The position numbers and the translations under genes are program-made. The notes beneath the pieces are model-generated. The model saw nothing but the letters and a program-made list of their open reading frames with translations, searched no databases and was not told where the DNA came from. From Clostridium sp. CAG:1013 (GTDB lineage Bacteria > Bacillota > Clostridia > Oscillospirales > Acutalibacteraceae): a stretch of 12,018 nt of DNA. Below are positions 1 through 6,559 of this stretch, piece by piece; the first letter of the stretch is position 1; the number at the start of each line of letters is the position of its first letter. The stretch is taken from contig HF972652.1 of assembly GCA_000432995.1 (NCBI GenBank), positions 1-12,018 on the forward strand, read 5' to 3'.

Positions 1-1
1 G

Positions 2-23
2 CCAACTTTTTGAAAAAAGTTGG
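2..23. repeat. Near-perfect palindrome / hairpin downstream of ychF
   Basis: CCAACTTTT (2-10) pairs perfectly with AAAAGTTGG (15-23) around a four-base loop. A second, weaker inverted repeat follows: ACGCC at 37-41 with GGCGT at 50-54. On the minus strand this second hairpin is followed by a run of A then T, so the pair could end ychF transcription, but the tract is not a textbook terminator. The core CCAACTTTTTG occurs again at 6548-6558 inside another intergenic inverted repeat, which hints at a dispersed repeat family. The rest of 24-158 shows only GC-rich imperfect inverted repeats around 108-130 and no credible gene. Confidence 0.55.
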
Positions 24-158
24 ATCAAAAACTTTTACGCCACCCTGTGGGCGTTGTCTGACTGGAGCAGAGCTCCCGGCGCGGACGTGCTCTCACGGTT
101 CACACCGGCGCGGCAAAGCCGCCGCCCCACAGCGCGACTTGTCCAATCCGACCACGGA

Positions 159-1253
159 TTATACGTTGAAGCGGAACAGTACGATATCTCCGTCCTGCAT
201 CACATAATCTTTGCCTTCGGAACGAACTAAGCCCTTTTCCTTGGCGGCGGCCATGGTGCCGCACTCCATCAGCTCGTCAAAGCCGATGACTTCCGCGCGA
301 ATGAAGCCCCGCTCGAAGTCGGAGTGGATCTTGCCCGCAGCCTGGGGAGCCTTGGTGCCCTTGGTGATGGTCCAGGCCCGCACCTCAGGCTTGCCGGCGG
401 TGAGGTAGGAGATCAGTCCCAGCAGGGAGTAGCAGGCTTGAATCAGACGGTCCAGACCGGACTCCTCCAGACCCATGTCGCTGAGGAACAGGGACTTTTC
501 CTCCGGTTCCATGCCGGAGATCTCCGCCTCGATCTCAGCGCAGATGGGCAGCACGGCAGCGTGCTCAGACTTGGCGAATTCCTCCACCACCTGGAAGTAT
601 TTGTTGTTCTCCACACCGTCACGGAAATCGTCCTCGCTCATGTTGGCGGCGAAAATGATGGGCTTATTGGTGAGCAGGGACACAGTGGAAAGAATCTCAG
701 CCTCTTCCTCGGTGCACTCCACGCTCCGGGCGGATTTGCCCGCTTCCAAAGCGTCGTGGACCCGCTCCAGGAATTCCAGTTCGGTCTGGTATTTCTTGTC
801 CGCCTTCAGCATCTTTTTGGTCTTGTCGATGCGCCGGTCAAGCACTTCCAGATCGGAGAGGACCAGCTCCAGGTCGATAGTCTCAATATCACGCTTGGGG
901 TCGATGCTGCCCTCTACGTGGACAATGTCGTCGTTCTCAAAGCAGCGCACCACATGAACGATGGCGTCCACTTCCCGGATGTTGGAAAGGAACTTGTTAC
1001 CCAGACCTTCACCCTTGGAAGCGCCCTTCACCAGACCAGCGATGTCCACGAACTCGATGGTGGCGGGGGTGAATTTGTCCGGCTCGTACATTTCGGCCAG
1101 CTTGTCCAGACGCTTGTCCGGCACAGCCACCACACCCACGTTGGGTTCGATGGTGCAGAAGGGATAGTTGGCGGACTGAGCGCCGGCGTTTGTGATCGCG
1201 TTGAACAGTGTGCTCTTGCCCACATTGGGCAGGCCCACGATACCTAGTTTCAT
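159..1253 (-). CDS. ychF: Redox-regulated ATPase YchF (OLA1/Obg-family)
   Basis: A 364-residue protein, the normal length for YchF, a universally conserved ribosome-associated P-loop protein of the Obg superfamily that prefers ATP to GTP. The P-loop GLPNVGKS is at residues 7-14 and the G3-like DIAG at 70-73. The usual NKxD specificity motif is replaced by NMSE at 204-207, the hallmark that gives YchF its ATP preference. A coiled-coil helical domain lies at about 125-190, and a C-terminal TGS domain runs from about 281 to the end, beginning near SYLTAGKPEVRAW. The ATG start follows an AAGGAG (1266-1271 on the minus strand) at a rather long 12-base spacing. The gene appears to be monocistronic, with its own promoter and leader. 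Family identity is certain; its cellular role (translation and stress responses) is general family knowledge. Confidence 0.97.
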   Translation of the reverse strand: MKLGIVGLPNVGKSTLFNAITNAGAQSANYPFCTIEPNVGVVAVPDKRLDKLAEMYEPDKFTPATIEFVDIAGLVKGASKGEGLGNKFLSNIREVDAIVHVVRCFENDDIVHVEGSIDPKRDIETIDLELVLSDLEVLDRRIDKTKKMLKADKKYQTELEFLERVHDALEAGKSARSVECTEEEAEILSTVSLLTNKPIIFAANMSEDDFRDGVENNKYFQVVEEFAKSEHAAVLPICAEIEAEISGMEPEEKSLFLSDMGLEESGLDRLIQACYSLLGLISYLTAGKPEVRAWTITKGTKAPQAAGKIHSDFERGFIRAEVIGFDELMECGTMAAAKEKGLVRSEGKDYVMQDGDIVLFRFNV

Positions 1254-1389
1254 CTTACATCAGTACTCCTTATAAATCCTATATTTTTGGCTTCCAAAAC
1301 GGCATCTACACCATTTTTACACCAGTTTCTTCAAATTGACGACCGCCGATGGCGTTGCATTGTCCGTTACATGGACATACTAATTTAAA

Positions 1390-1418
1390 ATTATAGCACA
1401 ACAACGGATCTTTTTCAA
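1390..1418 (-). promoter_or_regulatory. Sigma-A promoter of ychF
   Basis: On the minus strand, TTGAAA (1413-1418) and TATAAT (1390-1395) are separated by 17 bases, close to ideal for the housekeeping sigma factor. Transcription would begin near 1383, leaving a leader of about 130 bases before the ychF ATG. The leader has a short TGTCC/GGACA inverted repeat (1361-1377) but no riboswitch that I recognise. The gene-free stretch 1254-1559 otherwise holds only the terminator of the gene to its right and a small CACTGCAGTG palindrome near 1465. Confidence 0.8.
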
Positions 1419-1495
1419 TCAGATCCCAAAGAATTACCCTGTGGATCCCAGACGACACCTAAGGCACTGCAGTGTTTGAAACAAAGGAGGAATTC

Positions 1496-1536
1496 AAAAG
1501 AAAAAGGAAGCGGAGCAGAAAAACTGCCCCGTTTCC
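1496..1536 (-). terminator. Intrinsic terminator of the DUF5054 gene
   Basis: On the minus strand GGAAACGGGGCAG (1524-1536) pairs with CTGCTCCGCTTCC (1506-1518). One A-C mismatch and one G-T pair interrupt the stem, and the loop is five T. A T-rich tract (about 1496-1505) follows. It lies just downstream of the DUF5054 stop. The plus strand also has six T after the stem, so it could work in both directions. Confidence 0.85.
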
Positions 1537-1559
1537 TTTTTTATTGGATATCTGAAGAT

Positions 1560-3569
1560 TTAAAGATGAACAGAGAAGTCGAAACTGGCGTTCTCATCAT
1601 ACCAAAGACGGAAGTTGGTACCCCACCGGTTGTTGAAGAGCACATAGTACACCCCTTCGTCCAGGTCCCCATATTCCTCGTTCTCGTCATAGAGATGGAC
1701 TCCGCCCACCGATACCAAAGGCGCGTGGCGGCTTTCCAACTGGATGTCTCCTTGGCGAATGGAGGGAGCTACGTGGAGCTTTCTGTTTCCACCTTCCCGT
1801 ACGTTGAACGGATCTACGGGAAGTCCCAGTTTCATAAGCTGGAGCTGTTCTTCCTTGGAAAAACCAGGATTCATCCCAAAGAAAATGCCCTCGGGGATGC
1901 GGTTTGCGTCTTTTTCGAACCATTGCAGCTGGACTTTAATGGTATCACCGAAGGAATACGTGACCACTGCCTGTCGGGGAGCTCCGTATACCTCACCGGC
2001 TTGGGGGTCTGCTTTCAGCCACAGACGGAGAAGATCCCCTTTCTGTTCCACCTGTTCCACGGTGTAGGAAAAGCTGCGGTCAGTGAGCCCTTTCACTTGA
2101 TCCAGCGCAGGTTTGGCGAAATCTCCTTCTGCCCAGAACCTGGTATGTTCCAGATCGCGATTGTACCGTTCCAAATTCTCGGTAACCGTTTTTGCGCTGT
2201 ACACACGGTATTCCAAACGGCCCAGCCAGGCGTTGGAGGGAGCTTTCCCGTGGGGTGTCTGCTGAATCTGTAAACTGCCGTCCGGGACGATTTCCAGCTG
2301 ATAGCCGTTGATCTGGAAGCGGCGTTCGGACGTGGGGGCCACACACTGGGGTGCCTGATCCGGGCGCAGGGAAAGCAGTTTTTCTTTGGCTTCTGCCCGG
2401 AGAGGTTCCGGGAGCTCCTCCAGCGCTGCTTTCACGTAGTCTCGCTGCTCCTCCCAGGAGCTTTCCAGTGTGGAGTAGCTGCACCGGCCGTTCTGGATCA
2501 TATTTTGGGAAAGGATAAACTCTCTCAACGTTTTACCAACGGGAAGCAGAGCGTCTTCTGTGACAAGATCTCGCTTGCGGGCTTCCAGAAAATCATGTTT
2601 TTCCCAGTTGCGGTAGTCAGCAAACCAGCGTTTGGAATCCTTGCCCCAGGTGTGCTCACAGACCAGCATCAGGTTTCGGCACAGATCCTGCCACTGGGGA
2701 GTGTTCGGGGCGGAGGGCTGGGAAGCGGTCCATTGATCCCGGAATCCCAGCAGCTCCCTGTAAGCAGCCACTTTATAAGGATCGCTGGCAACGCCGTGGA
2801 TCCAGGTATCGCCCAGTTCTTCCGTAACGATGGGAAGCTGTTCTTTGTTGGCGACCACGATGCGGGCAAAATCGTCAATGGTGCCGGAGACGATCTCGGC
2901 GCCGGGGTATTTCTCCTGCAGGCGGCGGATGGATTCCCAAACATCTTCCGGCTGAGGAGGTCCCATATTGTCTTGGGTGTGGGCGAATTCCATGGCGTAT
3001 TCTCCGAAGACGCTGGAACCGCCGTAGGTGCCGATGTAATCCAGAATTACTTCAGAATCTCCATATCTCCAGCGGCACAGGGGAGGAATATGGGCCAGTT
3101 TCGAGGAACCGTTTACGCCCACGTGCAGATATTGGATTCCCGCTTCCGCCAGGAGGGGAATCATGGCATGGGTGTGGGCGGGGACGTCGGTCATTTTTGC
3201 TGCGATGGTGTGGCGGCCAAAACGCTCATCCAGACGCTTGCAGATTCCCAGGTCATAACGGAGCAGTTCCTGATCCATCAATTCCGTGTGAGTGGTCACA
3301 GCCAGACCATGCCAGGCGATATAGCCTTGCTGGATGGCTTCCAAAAGCTGCTGAGGGTCTTTGCCGTGATTCAAGTAATGCTCGATCAAAAAAGACCCCA
3401 CTGTCCAAACGAAATTCTTCTTGCCGTCCTGATTGCAGATCTTGGCGGTTTGTATGGCTCCGGGGATGAAGGTGTCCATATAACGCTGCAAAACATGCTG
3501 CGCGGAGTCGGTAAACCCGATGTCCAAATGGGTTTTGTGGATGACGAACACCTTTTTTATGTGTTCCAT
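1560..3569 (-). CDS. DUF5054 protein, GH38 alpha-mannosidase-like
   Basis: A protein of about 669 residues matching the DUF5054 family, whose N-terminal half resembles the metal-binding barrel of GH38 alpha-mannosidases. Visible features are HKTHLD at 11-16, where H14-x-D16 corresponds to the HxD zinc ligands; TDVPAHTHAM at 127-136, in the position of the catalytic Asp/His region; and CEHTWGKD at 304-311, a likely further metal-ligand His. The C-terminal half is beta-rich, as in GH38 proteins. No signal peptide is seen, so it is probably cytoplasmic. The ATG at 3569 is chosen over an upstream GTG at 3578 because AAAGGAG sits 8 bases before the ATG but abuts the GTG. Directly upstream on the same strand is a fossil of a sugar ABC permease, which fits a role in breaking down an imported oligosaccharide. 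The substrate is unknown and activity is not shown for this family here. Confidence 0.85.
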   Translation of the reverse strand: MEHIKKVFVIHKTHLDIGFTDSAQHVLQRYMDTFIPGAIQTAKICNQDGKKNFVWTVGSFLIEHYLNHGKDPQQLLEAIQQGYIAWHGLAVTTHTELMDQELLRYDLGICKRLDERFGRHTIAAKMTDVPAHTHAMIPLLAEAGIQYLHVGVNGSSKLAHIPPLCRWRYGDSEVILDYIGTYGGSSVFGEYAMEFAHTQDNMGPPQPEDVWESIRRLQEKYPGAEIVSGTIDDFARIVVANKEQLPIVTEELGDTWIHGVASDPYKVAAYRELLGFRDQWTASQPSAPNTPQWQDLCRNLMLVCEHTWGKDSKRWFADYRNWEKHDFLEARKRDLVTEDALLPVGKTLREFILSQNMIQNGRCSYSTLESSWEEQRDYVKAALEELPEPLRAEAKEKLLSLRPDQAPQCVAPTSERRFQINGYQLEIVPDGSLQIQQTPHGKAPSNAWLGRLEYRVYSAKTVTENLERYNRDLEHTRFWAEGDFAKPALDQVKGLTDRSFSYTVEQVEQKGDLLRLWLKADPQAGEVYGAPRQAVVTYSFGDTIKVQLQWFEKDANRIPEGIFFGMNPGFSKEEQLQLMKLGLPVDPFNVREGGNRKLHVAPSIRQGDIQLESRHAPLVSVGGVHLYDENEEYGDLDEGVYYVLFNNRWGTNFRLWYDENASFDFSVHL

Positions 3570-3613
3570 GTGATTCACTCCTTTGCGGAATAGGAATAAA
3601 GATTTTTATATAG

Positions 3614-3660
3614 AAACGCTCTCCGAGTCGCCGGATAAAGGCGGATCACGGAGAGCGTTT
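3614..3660. repeat. Long perfect inverted repeat in the DUF5054 leader
   Basis: AAACGCTCTCCG (3614-3625) and CGGAGAGCGTTT (3649-3660) are exact 12-base inverted repeats. A nested CGCC/GGCG pair lies in the 23-base interior. The stem is 44 bases upstream of the DUF5054 start and 15 bases after the stop codon of the permease remnant. Neither strand has a clean T-run after the stem, so a simple terminator is not well supported. A leftover terminator, an mRNA-stabilising or attenuating stem, or a DNA operator are all possible. Confidence 0.6.
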
Positions 3661-3675
3661 GCATACGTGGAAGGA

Positions 3676-3843
3676 TCAGCCCTTCACGAAGCCCACCATA
3701 ATGCCTTTTAAAAATTATTTTTGAAAAAGGAATATGCCATTAACTAGGCAGCGTGGAGACGATGACCACGCGGTACTTGGTGAGCTGCATGTAGTGTGTC
3801 CGATCCTGCAGCGGGATGGAATTTGCGCTTTGAAGCGTTTTGC
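3676..3843 (-). pseudogene. Remnant of a sugar ABC-transporter permease (LplC/YtcP type), C-terminus
   Basis: Minus-strand translation from just after the alpha/beta-hydrolase stop reads about 34 codons ending in TKYRVVIVSTLPS, then a TAA at 3740-3742. Four codons later it reaches PF. After a shift of frame at a T-run (3724-3728) the text resumes as QK-stop-FLKGIMVGFVKG, ending at TGA 3676-3678. Healthy permeases of this CUT1 subfamily end with a pattern like VVSTLPI-x4-YPF-x-QKYFVKGIMVGSVKG. The spacing between TLP and PF (five codons) is preserved, and the internal stop TAA (3715-3717) sits exactly where the Tyr of QKYF is expected. At least three disabling changes are present: two nonsense codons and one frameshift. 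Upstream sequence has been replaced by the intact hydrolase gene. Identification rests on my memory of the family C-terminal motif. Confidence 0.72.
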
Positions 3844-4656
3844 TTACAGATGATATCCAAAGGTCTCGTCCAGCCAAGTGAGGGCCAGATCCATCCAGCG
3901 GGCGTTGTAGTCGTCCTGGGAGCCGGTTTCCTGGGTGCAGACGGAAAGACCGTGGCCGCCGTGGGGGAAGAAGTGAGCTTCGGCGGGAATGCCGGCGTTG
4001 TGCAGGGCGGTGAGCATCTTGATGCTGTTTTCCACAGGCACCAATTCGTCCGCCATGGTGTGCCACAGGAAGGCAGGGCAGGTGTCCTTGGAAACGTGCT
4101 TGTCCAGGGAGAAATACCGGTAGCCCTCGGTACCCTCTTTGCAGCCGCTGACGTTTTCTATGGACATCACATGAGCGTGCTCGTCAGCGGTAATGACAGG
4201 ATAACACAGAATCATGGCGTCAGGACGGTTCTTGCCGCCCTGGTTGTCATAGACCTTCAACAGTTCCGGATCATTCCACATGGTGCCCAGGGAAGCAGCC
4301 AGATGGCCGCCGGCGGAAAAGCCGCACACAGCGATTTTCTCCGGGTCTACGTGGTATTCCTCAGCGTGTTCCCGAATCAGCCGGAAAGTCTCGGAAAGTT
4401 CTTTGAGAGGGCGGAAATCCTTGGCGTACTCTCCCACGGAGTACAGCAGGGTGAACACCTGGTACCCCCGGGCGAAGAACCGCAGGGCTACAGGATCAGC
4501 TTCTCGCTGGGAGCAGCCGATGTAAGCGCCGCCGGGACAGAGGACCACTGTGGGGAAAGTTTCCCGACGGGTCTGCATTTCCGTAATGGGGGAATGAAGG
4601 TAACCAGTCACCTGACCGTCGGTATCGGAAATGGGTTTGAATTTCACAAGTTCCAT
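3844..4656 (-). CDS. Alpha/beta-hydrolase, esterase/acetyl-esterase type
   Basis: A 270-residue serine hydrolase. An oxyanion-loop motif CPGGAY is at 40-45, the nucleophile elbow GFSAGG at 112-117 (Ser114), the acid in HTMADELVP at Asp203, and the catalytic histidine in HGGHGLS at His235, so the whole triad is in order and complete. The pattern matches the BD-FAE/Aes-like esterases, which often remove acetyl or feruloyl groups from plant polysaccharides; the actual substrate cannot be read. There is no signal peptide or membrane segment, so it is cytoplasmic. The ATG is preceded by AAGGGAG at a 7-base spacing. It has its own promoter and is divergent from the next gene. Its stop codon lies at the edge of a decayed sugar-permease gene, so the hydrolase sits where transporter genes were probably lost. 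Confidence 0.9.
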   Translation of the reverse strand: MELVKFKPISDTDGQVTGYLHSPITEMQTRRETFPTVVLCPGGAYIGCSQREADPVALRFFARGYQVFTLLYSVGEYAKDFRPLKELSETFRLIREHAEEYHVDPEKIAVCGFSAGGHLAASLGTMWNDPELLKVYDNQGGKNRPDAMILCYPVITADEHAHVMSIENVSGCKEGTEGYRYFSLDKHVSKDTCPAFLWHTMADELVPVENSIKMLTALHNAGIPAEAHFFPHGGHGLSVCTQETGSQDDYNARWMDLALTWLDETFGYHL

Positions 4657-4708
4657 AACAAGGCTCCCTTTCTGAAATCAAAACAGAAAATGTAACGTTT
4701 CTCCCTCC

Positions 4709-4736
4709 ATTATCCCAGAAAAAACAGGTTTGTCAA
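4709..4736 (-). promoter_or_regulatory. Sigma-A promoter of the alpha/beta-hydrolase
   Basis: Minus-strand TTGACA (4731-4736, exact consensus) and GATAAT (4709-4714) are spaced by 16 bases, putting the transcription start near 4702 and giving a leader of about 45 bases. A short AGAAA/TTTCT inverted repeat (4685-4702) around AACGTT lies at the start site and could be an operator, but it matches no binding site I can name. Confidence 0.75.
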
Positions 4737-4757
4737 GGCGGTAAATAGGAAGAAGTC

Positions 4758-4786
4758 TTGCGTTTTTGGAGAAGATAGGGTAGGAT
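4758..4786 (+). promoter_or_regulatory. Probable promoter of the DUF3006-like gene
   Basis: TTGCGT (4758-4763) and TAGGAT (4781-4786) are 17 bases apart, 30 bases before the small gene. The match is moderate. It is back to back with the hydrolase promoter in the AT-rich divergent region 4657-4815. Confidence 0.45.
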
Positions 4787-4815
4787 GAAGAAAACGGAAA
4801 AAGGGGGACTTGTTT

Positions 4816-4992
4816 ATGGGACCTTATGAGTATGTTGTGGAGAGCATCGTGGGGGATTACGCTTACCTGCGGCGCACGGATATCTATGACAACGGCGAAC
4901 CCATGATGATCGCCATGGCCCTGCTGCCCGACGGGGTGGATGTGGGCACCAAACTGCGCTGGGAGAATCTGGTGTATTCCGTGCTGGAATAA
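4816..4992 (+). CDS. Small DUF3006-like protein
   Basis: A 58-residue acidic protein with no membrane segment and no cysteines. The pattern ESIVGDYAYLRRTD, then ALLPDGVDVGTKLRW, resembles DUF3006 domains (a short GDYAVLE strand, then LLP-x-G-x3-G-x2-L), which are predicted small beta-barrels of unknown function. The ATG at 4816 is preferred over an in-frame TTG at 4810 because AGGGGG ends about 8 bases before the ATG but only 2 before the TTG. The gene lies 94 bases upstream of the L-serine dehydratase gene on the same strand and may be cotranscribed with it, since no terminator separates them. The function is unknown; a link to serine metabolism would be a guess. Confidence 0.8.
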   Translation: MGPYEYVVESIVGDYAYLRRTDIYDNGEPMMIAMALLPDGVDVGTKLRWENLVYSVLE

Positions 4993-5016
4993 CCCCTGAC
5001 GCTTGTGGAAAGTGTC

Positions 5017-5045
5017 TTGATTTTCCTGCTGCTTTGTGGGAAAAT
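5017..5045 (+). promoter_or_regulatory. Weak candidate promoter of the L-serine dehydratase gene
   Basis: TTGATT (5017-5022) and GAAAAT (5040-5045) with a 17-base spacer lie 41 bases upstream of the start. The -10 match is poor. The element may not be needed if transcription continues from the small gene upstream. Confidence 0.3.
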
Positions 5046-5086
5046 AGGGATAAGAAACAACACTGGGTTTGTGGGGGTATCGAGTT

Positions 5087-6292
5087 ATGGAATCACTGCG
5101 CGAATTATACCGGATCGGACGGGGGCCTTCCAGTTCCCATACCATGGGGCCGTCCCACGCGGCAACACTGTTCCGAGAGGAGTATCCCCAGGCGGACCGG
5201 TTCCAGGCAGTGCTGTACGGTTCTCTGGCGAAAACCGGCAAAGGCCACCTTACCGATGTGGCCATCCGGGACGCTTTTGCGCCCTTGCCCACGGAGATCC
5301 GCTTTGATATGGACGCCACAGAGGATTCCCTGCCTCATCCCAACACCATGACCCTGGAAGCCTTTTCGGGAGAGGAGTCTCTGGGCTTTTGGCGGGTGTT
5401 CAGTGTGGGCGGCGGGAAGATCCAGATCGAGGGCAAGCCCGCGGTGGCTCCCCAGGACGTGTACCCCATCAGCACTTTCCGGGAGATCAAGGAATATTGC
5501 GAGCGGGAAGGAAAATTCCTGTGGCAGTTCGTGGAGGAATTCGAGGGCCCGGAGATCTGGGACTACCTGCGTGACGTGTGGAAGCAGATGAAGTCCACCG
5601 TCTACAACGGCCTGAACACTGAAGGTGTGCTACACGGTGGCCTGGGCGTGCAGCGCAAGGCCAAATACCTGGTGCGCCAGCGCCACATGGACGAAAGCGC
5701 CGAGACCCGGGAAAACCGGAAGGTCTGTGCTTATGCCTTCGCTGTCAGCGAGGAGAACGCCGGAGGCGGCATGGTGGTTACTGCGCCTACCTGCGGGGCT
5801 TCGGGCGTGCTGCCGGCGGTGCTGCTGTTCAAGCAGGAGCAGCAGGGCTTTTCCGATACGGACGTGCTCCACGCTCTGGCGGCTGCCGGGGTGATCGGGA
5901 ACATCATCAAGACCAACGCCTCTATTTCCGGCGCTGAGTGCGGCTGTCAGGCGGAAGTGGGAAGTGCCTGCTCCATGGCAGCGGCTGGCTTGGCGGAGTT
6001 GTACCATATGGAGCTGGATCAGATCGAATACGCGGCGGAGGTGGCCATGGAGCATCATCTGGGCCTGACTTGTGACCCCATTGGCGGTCTGGTGCAGATC
6101 CCCTGCATCGAGCGAAACGCTGTGGCGGCCATGCGGGCCATCAACGCTCTGAGCTTGGCCAATTTCCTCACCCATACCCGGAAGATCTCCTTTGACATGG
6201 TGGTCAAGACCATGTACGAGACGGGCCGAGATCTGTTTTCCAAGTACCGGGAGACCAGCGAAGGCGGGTTGGCCAAAGTTTACGTGGAGTAA
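5087..6292 (+). CDS. sdaA: L-serine ammonia-lyase (iron-sulfur L-serine dehydratase), single chain
   Basis: Converts L-serine to pyruvate and ammonia using an oxygen-sensitive [4Fe-4S] cluster. The N-terminal beta domain carries GPSSSHTMGP at 13-22. The catalytic alpha domain carries TAPTCGASGVLPAVL at 232-246 and SISGAECGCQ at 279-288. The cluster ligands are visible as Cys287, Cys329 (LTCDP) and Cys340 (IPCIER). Their spacing of 42 and 11 residues equals that of the three ligands in the Legionella enzyme (343, 385, 396). The two domains, separate subunits in some Firmicutes, are fused here in 401 residues, shorter than the E. coli enzymes (about 454). The C-terminus SEGGLAKVYVE lacks the tail cysteine present in Legionella- and E. 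coli-type chains. The ATG is chosen over a TTG at 5069 because GGGGG lies 9 bases upstream of the ATG. The gene ends just before the tRNA-Pro promoter. Confidence 0.95.
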   Translation: MESLRELYRIGRGPSSSHTMGPSHAATLFREEYPQADRFQAVLYGSLAKTGKGHLTDVAIRDAFAPLPTEIRFDMDATEDSLPHPNTMTLEAFSGEESLGFWRVFSVGGGKIQIEGKPAVAPQDVYPISTFREIKEYCEREGKFLWQFVEEFEGPEIWDYLRDVWKQMKSTVYNGLNTEGVLHGGLGVQRKAKYLVRQRHMDESAETRENRKVCAYAFAVSEENAGGGMVVTAPTCGASGVLPAVLLFKQEQQGFSDTDVLHALAAAGVIGNIIKTNASISGAECGCQAEVGSACSMAAAGLAELYHMELDQIEYAAEVAMEHHLGLTCDPIGGLVQIPCIERNAVAAMRAINALSLANFLTHTRKISFDMVVKTMYETGRDLFSKYRETSEGGLAKVYVE

Positions 6293-6296
6293 CCCG

Positions 6297-6326
6297 TTGA
6301 CAGGGACGGTATTCATCCAGTATAAT
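6297..6326 (+). promoter_or_regulatory. Consensus promoter of tRNA-Pro
   Basis: TTGACA (6297-6302) and TATAAT (6321-6326), both exact consensus, are separated by 18 bases. The -35 begins four bases after the L-serine dehydratase stop codon. Initiation near 6333 would give a leader of about 30 bases before the tRNA. Confidence 0.9.
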
Positions 6327-6337
6327 AAACGAAACGT

Positions 6338-6355
6338 CTCCCCCTTTTGGGGGAG
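6338..6355 (+). other. Hairpin in the pre-tRNA leader
   Basis: CTCCCCC (6338-6344), a TTTT loop and GGGGGAG (6349-6355) form a perfect seven-pair stem that fills most of the leader between the predicted start site and the mature tRNA. No T-run follows it, so it is not a clear terminator. It could keep the leader from misfolding with the tRNA or help RNase P processing; this is inference. Confidence 0.6.
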
Positions 6356-6362
6356 CTTTCAT

Positions 6363-6438
6363 CGAGGTGTTGCGCAGTTGGTAGCGCGCGTGGTTTGGGA
6401 CCACGAGGCCGCAGGTTCGAGTCCTGTCACCTCGACCA
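6363..6438 (+). tRNA. tRNA-Pro (anticodon TGG)
   Basis: A full cloverleaf of 76 bases including an encoded CCA end. The acceptor stem is CGAGGTG (6363-6369) with CACCTCG (6428-6434), then A and CCA (6436-6438). The D arm is GCGC/GCGC. The anticodon stem is CGTGG (6389-6393) with CCACG (6401-6405), and the loop TTTGGGA puts TGG at 6396-6398. The T arm is GCAGG, TTCGAGT, CCTGT with one G-T pair. TGG reads CCA, and by wobble other CCN proline codons. It is a single tRNA unit with its own promoter and terminator. Confidence 0.97.
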
Positions 6439-6442
6439 CGTC

Positions 6443-6474
6443 GCGGCAAGCCCTTGTGGCTTGCCGCATTTTTT
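6443..6474 (+). terminator. Intrinsic terminator of tRNA-Pro
   Basis: GCGGCAAGCC (6443-6452) and GGCTTGCCGC (6458-6467) form a perfect ten-pair stem with a five-base loop, followed by A and six T (6469-6474). It begins five bases after the CCA end. Confidence 0.93.
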
Positions 6475-6516
6475 GTAAAAAATGCGGCTTCGCCTTACGG
6501 GCTGCCGCTCCTCCCC

Positions 6517-6559
6517 GCAAAAAGTCACGCTGCGCTTTCGCTTGCTACCAACTTTTTGC
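6517..6559. repeat. Intergenic inverted repeat, possible dispersed repeat unit
   Basis: GCAAAAAGT (6517-6525) and ACTTTTTGC (6551-6559) are exact nine-base inverted repeats around a 25-base GC-rich interior with its own short inverted repeat (GCG-CTTT-CGC). Part of the right arm, CCAACTTTTTG, also occurs in the palindrome at the window start. The stretch 6475-6709 holds no convincing gene; it contains this element, a GGGGC-TGC-GCCCC hairpin at 6607-6619 and a terminator-like structure further right. Confidence 0.5.

Noticed and set aside
10..207. Plus-strand open frame at the window start
   Set aside because: It starts with TTG inside a palindrome, has no ribosome-binding site and overlaps the end of ychF on the other strand.
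324..1247. Long plus-strand open frame opposite ychF (307 codons)
   Set aside because: It is antisense to an unmistakable ychF, its product has no recognisable domain, and it results from codon bias on the other strand.
1254..1383. Riboswitch in the ychF leader
   Set aside because: No conserved aptamer core or terminator/antiterminator pair could be recognised; only a five-pair stem is present.
1476..2273. Plus-strand open frame preceded by an AAAGGAGG-like sequence
   Set aside because: It runs through the DUF5054 terminator hairpin and then antisense to the gene; the purine-rich match is part of the terminator flank.
2505..3593. Long plus-strand open frame opposite the DUF5054 gene (362 codons)
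   Set aside because: The minus-strand frame shows family motifs and a good ribosome-binding site; the plus frame is low in recognisable structure and is a shadow.
4685..4702. Catabolite-repression (cre) or LacI-type operator around AACGTT
   Set aside because: The half-sites are off by one base from the cre pattern and the inverted repeat is too short to claim.
5630..6316. Minus-strand open frame of 228 codons opposite the serine dehydratase
   Set aside because: Antisense to a clearly conserved enzyme, with no motif in the product.
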